A stretch of 64,000 nucleotides of DNA from Psychromonas sp030397575 (GTDB lineage Bacteria > Pseudomonadota > Gammaproteobacteria > Enterobacterales > Psychromonadaceae), in the NCBI RefSeq assembly GCF_046250175.1, contig NZ_CP176468.1; one strand, 5' to 3'. The notes beneath the pieces are model-generated. The model saw nothing but the letters and a program-made list of their open reading frames with translations. It did not search any database and had not been told where the DNA came from. Numbering within the stretch: the first letter of the stretch is position 1; every line of letters starts with the position of its first letter. This document shows positions 16,407-24,595 of this stretch, piece by piece. The position numbers and the translations under genes were made by a program.

Positions 16407-16643
16407 CTAAATCTTATCTCGCTGTTGAATTGCTTTGACCGCTGAATAAGTCGATACACAATAAGGAACGAAGTAAGTTAAAATAATTTGAAATAAGCGT
16501 TGGCTATCAAAATCCATTTGCATTATCGCACTACCGTGATTAATAACCGCGAGCAGCGTGCCAACGATGAGTGATACTTTTAAGGCAGCTATAATAATTT
16601 TGCTACTACAGGCTAATTCAAAAAAGCGAGGCGATGTTTTCAT
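16407..16643 (-). CDS. NrtS-like small nitrate/nitrite transporter subunit
   Basis: A 78-residue protein with two membrane helices (about 15-36 and 50-66). The segments ALKVSLIVGTLLAVINHGSAIM and LTYFVPYCVSTYSAVKA closely resemble the NrtS family, first described as small nitrate/nitrite transport proteins in marine cyanobacteria and seen in other bacteria. An AGGAAA site precedes the ATG. Assignment is by motif recollection; neighbours (GNAT, SMR) give no nitrate context, so the function here is unproven. Confidence 0.7.
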   Translation of the reverse strand: MKTSPRFFELACSSKIIIAALKVSLIVGTLLAVINHGSAIMQMDFDSQRLFQIILTYFVPYCVSTYSAVKAIQQRDKI

Positions 16644-16733
16644 ATAAGTAATTTCCTAAAAGTGCGATTAAATGTTGAAGCTAAACACAACAGCTACCAC
16701 TCATCATCGAGAATTATGCTGCTACGCTTTCAC

Positions 16734-17063
16734 TTAATGACCGGAGTTATTAGAAAAAACATTCAAAATAACCACACCAATGATAATAAAAGCCATGCCG
16801 ATAATCGCTGCTAGATCAGGTATCTGTTTATAAACAAGCGCACCAACAGCAGCGACCAGTACAATACCCATCCCAGCCCAAATGGCATAAGCAATACCAA
16901 TTGGTACAGTCTTTAAAACAAGAGATAAAAAATAGAACGCAATAATATAAGCAATGACACAAACACCGCTGTAAACCCAATGACTAAAACCATCTGACGC
17001 TTTTAACGCTAGCGTGCCTATTACCTCAGATATGATGGCAATAGCTAAATACCAATAACCCAT
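16734..17063 (-). CDS. SMR family multidrug efflux protein (EmrE/QacE type)
   Basis: 109 residues from an ATG at 17061-17063 with an AGGA site; the longer frame upstream is not needed. Four membrane helices, the membrane-embedded Glu13 (IISEVIGT), and the SMR hallmarks KASDGFSHW, GIAYAIWAGMG and a hydrophobic C-terminal helix are all present. The protein probably works as a dimer that exports quaternary ammonium or similar cations with proton exchange. Confidence 0.92.
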   Translation of the reverse strand: MGYWYLAIAIISEVIGTLALKASDGFSHWVYSGVCVIAYIIAFYFLSLVLKTVPIGIAYAIWAGMGIVLVAAVGALVYKQIPDLAAIIGMAFIIIGVVILNVFSNNSGH

Positions 17064-17084
17064 TTGTATTCCTATATTGTGTAA

Positions 17085-17225
17085 TACCAATTGTAATAAA
17101 TAGTTAAATTTACGTTATAAAAATGATTTATTTAAACGCGTAAGTTGAGCCTTTTGAAGATTAACTTCATTAATTGTCTATCAACAATTAACGAAAAGAG
17201 ACTACTTTTTAAGTGGTTACTTCCT
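17085..17225 (+). repeat. Dispersed intergenic repeat, copy 1
   Basis: This gap upstream of the SMR gene aligns by eye with 28283-28460 and 59801-59960. Shared landmarks in the same order are ACCAATT near the start, AAAAATGA, a TTTAA run, AGTTGAGC, GAAGATTAACTT and a TAACGA block. Diverged but collinear. No coding potential. Confidence 0.6.
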
Positions 17226-17312
17226 TTACAAATTTACAACCAAACAATAACTTTTTAATCTGCAAAATAGCTCCGTTAATGAGTATGATTGGTATAATGA
17301 CAATGGGTACAA

Positions 17313-17807
17313 CTAACTTCTAATAAAAGCTTCTATTTTAGGCTTAATGGTTAATGACATGATCACCATAATTGCTAATCCTACTGGTAACGATCCTAAA
17401 TACCCAGCTAACCAACCTTGATAAAAGTTACCTAAGTCTGCTAGACCGATATTGTTTATGGCAGTACTACATGACATCACAGCCTCCATGATAACCGCCA
17501 TTATCATCCCAGTGATTAAATTTCGTTGCAATTCACTTAGTAGAGGATATTTTTGATTAATCAGTTTAGTGATGACAGCCATCACTAAAAAACCAATGGG
17601 AATAACTAATAAAGAAGACAAAAATGAACTAAACCAGTCCATTAAAAAATGCTCTGTATAACCTAAGTTCATATAAGTCATGATGGCGGTTAATGTACCG
17701 GTAAAAAAGCCCAATAAGCAAAGTATAACAAACACTTTATGGCTTAATGGTGTTTTTGTTGCGGTTAAGCCAGTCTGTTCATTTTGATTTAATAGTTCTA
17801 ACTGCAT
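17313..17807 (-). CDS. DUF2798 family membrane protein
   Basis: 164 residues with four membrane helices arranged as two similar halves, each matching the short DUF2798 pattern: the first half has FFTGTLTAIMTYMNLG then FLSSLLVIPIGFLVMA, the second GMIMAVIMEAVMSCSTA then YLGSLPVGLAIMVIM. Function unknown. The promoter region holds a perfect 18-bp-arm inverted repeat, suggesting tight repression, and the gene may be induced by a compound sensed by a distant MarR/TetR-type regulator. Confidence 0.8.
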   Translation of the reverse strand: MQLELLNQNEQTGLTATKTPLSHKVFVILCLLGFFTGTLTAIMTYMNLGYTEHFLMDWFSSFLSSLLVIPIGFLVMAVITKLINQKYPLLSELQRNLITGMIMAVIMEAVMSCSTAINNIGLADLGNFYQGWLAGYLGSLPVGLAIMVIMSLTIKPKIEAFIRS

Positions 17808-17823
17808 ATTTTTCCCACTGTTA

Positions 17824-17866
17824 CCAAATTAAATATAGTTGACAAAAACAACTATATTTAATTTGG
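17824..17866. promoter_or_regulatory. Long perfect inverted repeat upstream of the DUF2798 gene
   Basis: Arms 17824-17841 and 17849-17866 are exact reverse complements (18 nt) around ACAAAAA. A second shorter inverted repeat (GGTTG-N7-CAACC, 17864-17880) overlaps its end, and both share the core GTTGA-YAAAA-R-CAAC. It sits directly upstream of the start codon, a typical repressor position. Confidence 0.7.
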
Positions 17867-17973
17867 TTGATAAAAGCAACCTATTTTCTATTTTAAATAT
17901 GTGTACATAAAAATGAACCTAAAAAGTAATCTAAACGTATTAATCTGGGTAAAATAAGATAAAGGAATAAATT

Positions 17974-18156
17974 ATGTTTTCTATATTTAAAAAAGACCCA
18001 TTAAAACAACTCAATAAACAACTTTCGGCTAAGTTAGAAGAAGCTATGCATGCACAGAGAAATGGTGATATTAAAAGTTACTCGCAGTTAAGCTTTGAAG
18101 CACAAGAGATAGATAAGCAGATCGTAGAGATTGAAGAAAGCTTGAAAGTACAATAA
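17974..18156 (+). CDS. DUF6435 / Lacal_2735-like small protein
   Basis: A 60-residue hydrophilic protein starting MFSIFKKDPLKQL and then a helical, probably coiled-coil body (KLEEAMHAQRNGDIKSYSQLSFEAQEIDKQI). The start and the AQRNGDI..Y segment fit the small DUF6435 family. AAAGGA lies 8 nt upstream of the ATG. No known function; convergent with the rhodanese gene. Confidence 0.65.
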   Translation: MFSIFKKDPLKQLNKQLSAKLEEAMHAQRNGDIKSYSQLSFEAQEIDKQIVEIEESLKVQ

Positions 18157-18185
18157 ACATTAAAAATAAATACTCACTACTTTTC

Positions 18186-18216
18186 AAGAGGTTAAATAAT
18201 TAATTTAACCCTCTTT
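18186..18216. terminator. Convergent terminator hairpin
   Basis: AAGAG-GTTAAAT / ATTTAAC-CTCTT arms with one bulged base around AATT, followed by TTTT on the plus strand. It overlaps the end of the rhodanese-like gene. Confidence 0.7.
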
Positions 18217-18529
18217 TCTTTTTTGCTTCTTCAATACTCCCTTCATTAATTACAAATTCATAGCCCGCTTGTTCTAAAGCAGACAAGGCGATATCAGATC
18301 TACCACCTGTTTTATCATAAAGATGAATTTCTGTGCTTTTATCTGGGTATAATTTTGTCACTTCTCTCACTATATTAGAGTGTGAAATGCGTAGATCACC
18401 AGGAATGTTATTACGTAAATTTTCAGATAAGGTGCGAACATCAATCCACACCGGATCAGCAAAAGCAAAGGAACTCATAATAGAGAAGCACATAAGTAAT
18501 CCCCCGCAATACATTTGTACTTTTTTCAT
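18200..18529 (-). CDS. Periplasmic rhodanese-fold protein lacking the catalytic Cys
   Basis: 109 residues: a signal peptide (about 1-24, cleavage after AFA) and a single short rhodanese domain of the PspE size class. The domain starts WIDVRTLSE and contains the active-site loop IHLYDKTGGRS at about 68-78. In active PspE-like enzymes the residue after the loop Tyr is the sulfur-carrying Cys; here it is Asp72. It is therefore probably not a sulfurtransferase. A strong AGGAGAA site precedes the ATG and the frame is otherwise intact. Confidence 0.8.
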   Translation of the reverse strand: MKKVQMYCGGLLMCFSIMSSFAFADPVWIDVRTLSENLRNNIPGDLRISHSNIVREVTKLYPDKSTEIHLYDKTGGRSDIALSALEQAGYEFVINEGSIEEAKKKRGLN

Positions 18530-18594
18530 AATTCTCCTGATTCTATTGACGCTAACGCTATGCTTAATTTACTAGAAGGCTGAATAATTAAATA

Positions 18595-19911
18595 TTAAGT
18601 AAGTAGCTCTGATATTGGATATACCGCTGAATTAACACGAGTAATGTAGTGATACTCAGCAATAGGTGAAATACCAATAATAGCACGTCGTAACATATCT
18701 AAAGCAATAGCTGCGCTAATATCTCGAATATAAGTACGGCTGCGTTGTGACGAAAGGCGAATAGTTTGACAATAAACTTGGTTGTCGTCTTTAACAGCAA
18801 TTACCACCGTACCGACTGGGTTTTGCTCTGTTCCACCACTTGGTCCAGCAATACCTGTTGTTGCAAGTGCAAAATCGGTTGTGTCTATTCTAGTATTAGC
18901 AGTGGCCACACCAGCTGCCATCTGTGCTGCACACAATAAGGAAACTTCAGTGTTTTGTTCAATACACTGTTCAGTGACTTTCAACAATGACATTTTGGCT
19001 TCGTTACAGTAACTCACAACACCTTGCTGAAGATAATGAGAGCTTCCGGGAAAGGCGACTAACTGGTTACAAATATCACCACCTGTTAAAGATTCAGCTA
19101 TTGCCAAGGTACTTTCTTTAGCGAGTAATAATTGGTGAACCTCTGCAGCAAGTGTATCTTGATTACGTGCAACAACTGCATCTCCTAACTCAGTCAGAGC
19201 TTGCTCAATAGCCATCGTTTGCTGTGCTTGTGGCACATCGCGAGCGATTAATTTTAATTCTAAGTAAGGCATATAGGCTCTGTAACCAAGAGTAATGCCA
19301 GCTGGCCATGACAATTTCTCTAACCGTTCAGCCATTGTTGACTCACCAATTCCAATACTCAATAACTTAGTGACTTCTACTTTACTTTGTAGCCCTGCTT
19401 CAGCTTTTACAAAAGGAATAAATTGCTCTAATACCATCTTTTTATATTCATGAGGTACACCAGGGGTAAAAAATAACCATGCGCGGTTTAATTTCACTCG
19501 AAATCCACAAGCACTCCCAACTGGGTTATCAACTAATACGGCTCCTTCTGGTAACCAAGCTTGTTTCAGGTTACTTGCCGTTAAGGTAATACCACGTTCA
19601 GCTCCCCAAAGAGTTAATTGATCTAACCATTGTTGATTTTCAACCAATGCAACGCCCATCGCATCTGCCATCGCTTGTGCAGAAAGATCGTCAGCTGTCG
19701 GCCCCAGGCCACCATTCACTAAAATGATATCGGCTTGCATGCTACGTTCTTGGAAAACGTCTACTAAATCCTCTAATCGGTCACCAACAGTGGTGCGACG
19801 ATGCATTTCAAAGCCATGATTCATCAATTGATTACCCAACCATGCCGCATTGGTATCAACGATTTGACCTGCTAATACTTCTTCGCCTGTACATATCATT
19901 TCTAATTTCAT
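18595..19911 (-). CDS. CinA family protein (molybdopterin-binding and PncC-like domains)
   Basis: 438 residues from the ATG at 19909-19911 with an AGAGG site; an ATG five codons upstream lacks one. The N-terminal MoCF/COG1058 domain has TGEEVLAGQIVDTNAAWL and GGLGPTADDLSAQAMA; the C-terminal nicotinamide-nucleotide amidase (PncC/CinA-C) domain has AESLTGGDICNQL, SSHYLQQGVVSYCNEAK and TGIAGPSGGTEQNPVGTV. The usual AESCTGG has Leu instead of Cys. About 25 residues extend beyond the usual end of the domain. Likely role: pyridine nucleotide recycling. Confidence 0.9.
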   Translation of the reverse strand: MKLEMICTGEEVLAGQIVDTNAAWLGNQLMNHGFEMHRRTTVGDRLEDLVDVFQERSMQADIILVNGGLGPTADDLSAQAMADAMGVALVENQQWLDQLTLWGAERGITLTASNLKQAWLPEGAVLVDNPVGSACGFRVKLNRAWLFFTPGVPHEYKKMVLEQFIPFVKAEAGLQSKVEVTKLLSIGIGESTMAERLEKLSWPAGITLGYRAYMPYLELKLIARDVPQAQQTMAIEQALTELGDAVVARNQDTLAAEVHQLLLAKESTLAIAESLTGGDICNQLVAFPGSSHYLQQGVVSYCNEAKMSLLKVTEQCIEQNTEVSLLCAAQMAAGVATANTRIDTTDFALATTGIAGPSGGTEQNPVGTVVIAVKDDNQVYCQTIRLSSQRSRTYIRDISAAIALDMLRRAIIGISPIAEYHYITRVNSAVYPISELLT

Positions 19912-20105
19912 CGATGCCTCTCGCATATTATTAATAACTGATTATAGTTAATTAAGAGTACTACAAATACATTATATTAATCACACAGTTAATAAGATTT
20001 TTATTAACTTAATTTGTAATCTTTACTGGCCACTCTAGCTGAAGTGATAACTTTATTAATTATTAAAATGGTATTAGCATATTAATGGCTTATACCAATC
20101 AACAT

Positions 20106-20138
20106 TATCCACTTTTTTATTGTCTAAAAAAGTGGATA
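20106..20138. promoter_or_regulatory. Inverted repeat upstream of the RND efflux operon
   Basis: Perfect 13-nt arms, TATCCACTTTTTT (20106-20118) and its complement (20126-20138), with a 7-nt spacer. It lies 86 bp before the membrane-fusion gene and downstream of no nearby plus-strand gene, so it is more likely an operator than a terminator, though the A/T-rich ends also suit a bidirectional hairpin. Confidence 0.55.
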
Positions 20139-20223
20139 ACCCATCATCTTAACTCTGCCTTAACTTCTTTTATGGGATAGTTATGATCCATTGTTTTATT
20201 TTATTTTACACCGAGGTTGACCT

Positions 20224-21408
20224 ATGACTTTTGCTAACGCAATTAAATACCCTTTACTGTTGAGTCTTTCCTTAAGTCTATTAGGCTGTGGAGATCAAAC
20301 ACCGTCAAATCAAAAAGCGGCAGCAGAAATTCATGTTGATACATTAACCGTAGATTATATTAATTTACGGTTAAGTAGTGAATTACCGGGTCGGGTGACT
20401 GCGTTTAAAGAAGCTGAAGTAAGACCTCAAATCACCGGTATTGTAAAAAGTCGTTTATATGAAGAAGGTAGCTCAGTTGAAGAAGGCGATACGCTATTCT
20501 TAATCGATCCAACCACTTACCAATCAACGGTTAACAGTGCAAGTGCTGAACTGAAAAAAGCACAAAGTAGTGAACGTAATGCAAAAAAAGAGCTAGACCG
20601 TTACGCAGAACTATTAAATAAAAAGCTGAGTAGCCAACAACTTTATGACCAAGCTGAAGCAACATACCTTGAAGCAAAAGCAGAAACAGCCATTAGTCAA
20701 GCCGCATTAGATTATGCCAACATAGAACTTTCATATACTAAGATTAAAGCGCCTATTTCAGGCCAAGCTGGCTTCTCTAATGTTTCTGAAGGCTCTTTAT
20801 TAACCTCAGGCCAAACAGATTACCTTACTAGTATCATTCAAACAGACAATGTATACGTAGATATGCAACAGTCTGCTGTAAATCTATATAAATTAAAGCG
20901 ACAATTTAAAGGCGTACCGACAACAAAACCAGTAGTACCCGTAACGTTAACTTTAGAAGATGGCACAACTTACGAGCAACAAGGTACCTTGGGTTTTGTT
21001 GATACACAGGTAGAAGGTTCAACCGGTACTGTGACATTAAGAGCGGTATTCCCTAACCCTGATGGTGAATTGTTAGCAGGTATGTATGTTCGAGCACATA
21101 TCGCTTACCCAGAAGCACGAGATTACCTAGTAGTACCGCAAAATGCAGTCGTAAGAAGTCAATCAGGCGCACCTTCTGTTTATATCGTGAATGAAGACAA
21201 TGTTGTTGAGAAGAAAAACTTGGAACTCAGCAATGAAATAGGCAATAACTGGGTGGTTGAAAAAGGCCTAGAAGCAGGTGACCGTATTATTACCAACAAC
21301 CTGACTAACATAAAAAGTAAAGTAACTGTTGTCGTTGATAGTAACACCACCAGTGCAGAAACAGCGGTAAGTACTATTTTCTCACCAGCAACAAATACAG
21401 CGGAATAG
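20224..21408 (+). CDS. RND efflux periplasmic adaptor (AcrA/MexA-like lipoprotein)
   Basis: 394 residues. A lipobox (LSLLGC, Cys22) makes it an inner-membrane-anchored lipoprotein. The MFP hallmarks are ELPGRVTAFKEAEVRPQITGIV (about 58-79), an alpha-helical hairpin (about 100-165), YTKIKAPISGQAGFS and the beta-barrel region with FVDTQVEGSTGTVTLRAVFPNPDGELLAGMYVRA. It bridges the AcrB-like pump to an outer-membrane channel not encoded here. AAATAGGAAC separates it from the pump gene, 9 bp on. Confidence 0.95.
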   Translation: MTFANAIKYPLLLSLSLSLLGCGDQTPSNQKAAAEIHVDTLTVDYINLRLSSELPGRVTAFKEAEVRPQITGIVKSRLYEEGSSVEEGDTLFLIDPTTYQSTVNSASAELKKAQSSERNAKKELDRYAELLNKKLSSQQLYDQAEATYLEAKAETAISQAALDYANIELSYTKIKAPISGQAGFSNVSEGSLLTSGQTDYLTSIIQTDNVYVDMQQSAVNLYKLKRQFKGVPTTKPVVPVTLTLEDGTTYEQQGTLGFVDTQVEGSTGTVTLRAVFPNPDGELLAGMYVRAHIAYPEARDYLVVPQNAVVRSQSGAPSVYIVNEDNVVEKKNLELSNEIGNNWVVEKGLEAGDRIITNNLTNIKSKVTVVVDSNTTSAETAVSTIFSPATNTAE

Positions 21409-21417
21409 GAACTAAGT

Positions 21418-24400
21418 ATGTCTAATTTTTTCATTCATAGACCCATTTTTGCGTGGGCGATGACCATAGTGGTATTAATTGCAGGCATCGCCTCAATTTT
21501 AAATTTACCAATTGCACAATACCCAACTATTGCACCACCCTCAGTTGAAATTAAAGCCACTTATACTGGAGCATCAGCAAAAACCATTGAAGACAGTGTG
21601 ACTCAAGTTATTGAGCAGAGCATGACTGGGATTGATAACTTGCTGTATATGTCTTCAACCAGTGACTCTTCTGGTAGCGCATCAATTAATTTGACCTTTA
21701 GTACAGAAACAGATCCTGATATTGCACAAGTACAGGTACAAAACAGCTTACAACAAGCAACTAGCCGCTTACCTACCGCCGTTCAAAATGCAGGTACAAC
21801 CGTCACTAAAAGTACTTCAGGCTTTATGTCTGTAACCGCGCTTTATTCTCCTGATGGTTCAATGAATGCCGGGGATATCCAAGATTATGCTAACTCAAGT
21901 ATCAAAGATATTGTTAGCCGTGTAAGCGGTGTAGGTAGTGTGACCATTTTTGGTCCCTCTTATGCGATGCGTATATGGCTAGACCCTGCCAAATTATATA
22001 GCTACAACTTAACACCTGTTGATGTATCAGATGCGGTTTCTGTGCAAAATAGCCAAGTAACGGTAGGACAAATTGGTGGCACGCCATCCACTAACTCACA
22101 AATGATTAATGCCACTATTACCGCACAAAGTTTATTAACAACGGTTGATGAATTTAAAGAGATTTTACTAAAAGTAAACGAAGATGGCTCTAAGGTCCGC
22201 TTAAAAGATGTAGCAAGAGTAGAGTTGGGTAGTAAGAGTTCAAGTGTAGTTCCTGTATTCAATGGATATGCAACTTCAGGTATTGCTATCACACTTGCTT
22301 CAGGCGCTAATTCTCTTGATACACAAAACGCAGTAGATGAAAAATTAGCAGAGTTATCTAAATCATTCCCAGAAGGTTTAGCGTTAAAAAAAGCAACAGA
22401 TAATAACAAATTTATCCGCTTATCCATTGAAGAAGTCGTTAAAACCTTAGGTGAAGCTATCATTTTGGTTTTCTTTGTAATGCTACTTTTCTTACAAAAC
22501 TTTCGAGCAACCTTAATTCCTACTATTGCCGTACCCGTTGTATTACTAGGTACTATCACTATTATGTCACTGTTAGGTTTCTCCATTAATACCCTAACAA
22601 TGTTTGGTATGGTATTAGCCATTGGCCTATTGGTAGATGATGCAATCGTAGTGGTAGAGAATGTTGAGCGTATAATGCATGAAGATAAACTCTCACCGCT
22701 AGAAGCAACTAAAAAATCGATGGGGCAGATCACTAGTGCCTTGATTGGTATTACCATGGTATTGACGGTTGTATTTATCCCAATGGCCTTTATGTCAGGT
22801 TCAACAGGGGTTATCTATAAACAATTCTCAATTACTATTGTAACTGCAATGGTGTTATCAGTAATCGTAGCCTTAACCTTAACACCAGTACTTTGTTCAA
22901 CATTATTAAAACCGGTAGACAAAACTAAATCATCAAAAGTATTTACCTATTTTAATCTAGGCTTTGATCGTTTGTTAAAAGGTTATCACGGTTCAATTGG
23001 ACGCGTATTAGCTCGCCCTGCCCGCTTTGTCATTATTTACGTGGCTTTATTTGCTGGTGCTGGCTACTTGTTTAACAGTATTCCAAGTTCATTTTTACCC
23101 AGTGAAGACCAAGGTGATTTTAATGTGATGGTGCAATTGCCGACGGGTGCAACCATCAAACAAACGGCTGAAGTTATGGACGATGTGAGAAACTATTTCC
23201 AAGAAAATGAAGAAGATACCGTTAGCACCATATTTACTGTCTCTGGCTTTAACTTTGCTGGTTCAGGGCAAAATGCTGGTATGGCGTTTGTAGGTTTGAA
23301 AGATTGGTCTCAAAGAACCACAGATGAAACCAATGTAAATGCTATTATTCAACGCAGTATGGCCTATTTTTCGTCTTATAAAAAAGCCTCGATTGTTGCC
23401 TTTAATTCTCCTGCTATCCGTGAATTGGGCACATCAACAGGTTTTGATTTCTTCCTTGAAGATATAGGTGGTGTCGGTCATAGCAAGTTAGTCGAGTTAC
23501 GCGATCAACTATTAGCTAAAATGGCAGAGAGTCCTGTATTACAAAGAACGCGATCCAATGGTTTAGAAGATAATGCACAGTTCTACCTAGATATCGATTA
23601 TGAAAAAGCCAAAGTTTACGGCCTTAGCATTAGCGATATTAATGATACTTTATCAATTGCTTGGGGTTCATCCTATGTTAATGACTTTATTGATAAAGGT
23701 CGTTCTAAGACCGTATATATTCAAGCAGATGCGCCATACCGTATGAGTCCAGAAGATTTAGATCACTGGTATGTACGTAATAGCCAAGATCAAATGGTAC
23801 CATTTTCTGCCTTTACCTCTTCTCATTGGGGCGTAGGATCACCGCAATTATCGCGATATAACGGTAATTCGGCATTAGAGATTCTAGGTGAAGCGGCAAC
23901 GGGTTACAGTACAGGTGATGCTATGGCTGAAGTTAATAAATTAGCGGCTGAAGTTTCTAGCGATGTACAGGTGAGCTGGACAGGTACCTCATACCAAGAG
24001 ATACAAGCCGGTAACCAAGCACCTATTCTATACGCAATTTCAATCTTGATGGTTTTCCTCTGCTTAGCTGCTTTATATGAAAGCTGGAGCATTCCCTTAG
24101 CAATTATTTTAGTTGTACCATTAGGCGTATTAGGAGCATTAACAGCTATTCTACTTCGTGGCTTTGAAAATGATGTTTACTTCCAGGTTGGTTTATTAAC
24201 CACTGTCGGTTTAACCGCGAAGAACGCAATTTTAATAGTAGAGTTTGCCAAAGAACAATACGACAGAGGCGTTGATCTGGTTTCCGCAACAGTACATGCT
24301 TGTGAAATGCGTTTACGCCCTATTATTATGACCTCTCTAGCCTTCGTATTAGGGGTATTACCACTAGTTGTGAGCACTGGAGCAGGTGCTAACGCTCGAA

Positions 24401-24531
24401 ACGCACTGGGTACGTCAGTAATGGGCGGTATGATTGCGGCGACTTGTCTAGTAATGTACTTTGCACCACTGTTCTTTGTGATGATAGTAAAACTATTTAA
24501 GACCAAGCCTAAACCGAAAATGGTAGATTAA
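21418..24531 (+). CDS. RND (HAE1) multidrug efflux transporter, AcrB-like
   Basis: A 1037-residue inner-membrane pump of the HAE1 class. It starts SNFFIHRPIFAWAMTIVV, as AcrB/MexB do. The proton-relay aspartates are in GLLVDDAIVVVENVERI (about residue 405), and the 12-helix duplicate layout with two large periplasmic loops is visible. Length matches AcrB. It forms an operon with the upstream adaptor. The regulator is not adjacent, although an inverted repeat sits in the promoter region. Confidence 0.96.
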   Translation: MSNFFIHRPIFAWAMTIVVLIAGIASILNLPIAQYPTIAPPSVEIKATYTGASAKTIEDSVTQVIEQSMTGIDNLLYMSSTSDSSGSASINLTFSTETDPDIAQVQVQNSLQQATSRLPTAVQNAGTTVTKSTSGFMSVTALYSPDGSMNAGDIQDYANSSIKDIVSRVSGVGSVTIFGPSYAMRIWLDPAKLYSYNLTPVDVSDAVSVQNSQVTVGQIGGTPSTNSQMINATITAQSLLTTVDEFKEILLKVNEDGSKVRLKDVARVELGSKSSSVVPVFNGYATSGIAITLASGANSLDTQNAVDEKLAELSKSFPEGLALKKATDNNKFIRLSIEEVVKTLGEAIILVFFVMLLFLQNFRATLIPTIAVPVVLLGTITIMSLLGFSINTLTMFGMVLAIGLLVDDAIVVVENVERIMHEDKLSPLEATKKSMGQITSALIGITMVLTVVFIPMAFMSGSTGVIYKQFSITIVTAMVLSVIVALTLTPVLCSTLLKPVDKTKSSKVFTYFNLGFDRLLKGYHGSIGRVLARPARFVIIYVALFAGAGYLFNSIPSSFLPSEDQGDFNVMVQLPTGATIKQTAEVMDDVRNYFQENEEDTVSTIFTVSGFNFAGSGQNAGMAFVGLKDWSQRTTDETNVNAIIQRSMAYFSSYKKASIVAFNSPAIRELGTSTGFDFFLEDIGGVGHSKLVELRDQLLAKMAESPVLQRTRSNGLEDNAQFYLDIDYEKAKVYGLSISDINDTLSIAWGSSYVNDFIDKGRSKTVYIQADAPYRMSPEDLDHWYVRNSQDQMVPFSAFTSSHWGVGSPQLSRYNGNSALEILGEAATGYSTGDAMAEVNKLAAEVSSDVQVSWTGTSYQEIQAGNQAPILYAISILMVFLCLAALYESWSIPLAIILVVPLGVLGALTAILLRGFENDVYFQVGLLTTVGLTAKNAILIVEFAKEQYDRGVDLVSATVHACEMRLRPIIMTSLAFVLGVLPLVVSTGAGANARNALGTSVMGGMIAATCLVMYFAPLFFVMIVKLFKTKPKPKMVD

Positions 24532-24544
24532 ACAGCATCATTGA

Positions 24545-24570
24545 AAAGAGCGGCATTAGCCGCTCTTTTT
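24545..24570 (+). terminator. Terminator of the RND operon
   Basis: AAGAGCGGC-ATTA-GCCGCTCTT followed by TTTTTG; strong stem and T-run. Confidence 0.92.
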
Positions 24571-24595
24571 GTTTCTACTAAATTAAATGATTTAC

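Noticed and set aside
22002..22757. A 251-codon minus-strand frame inside the AcrB-like gene.
   Set aside because: It lies fully inside a clearly coding gene, has a shadow-type composition and no ribosome site.
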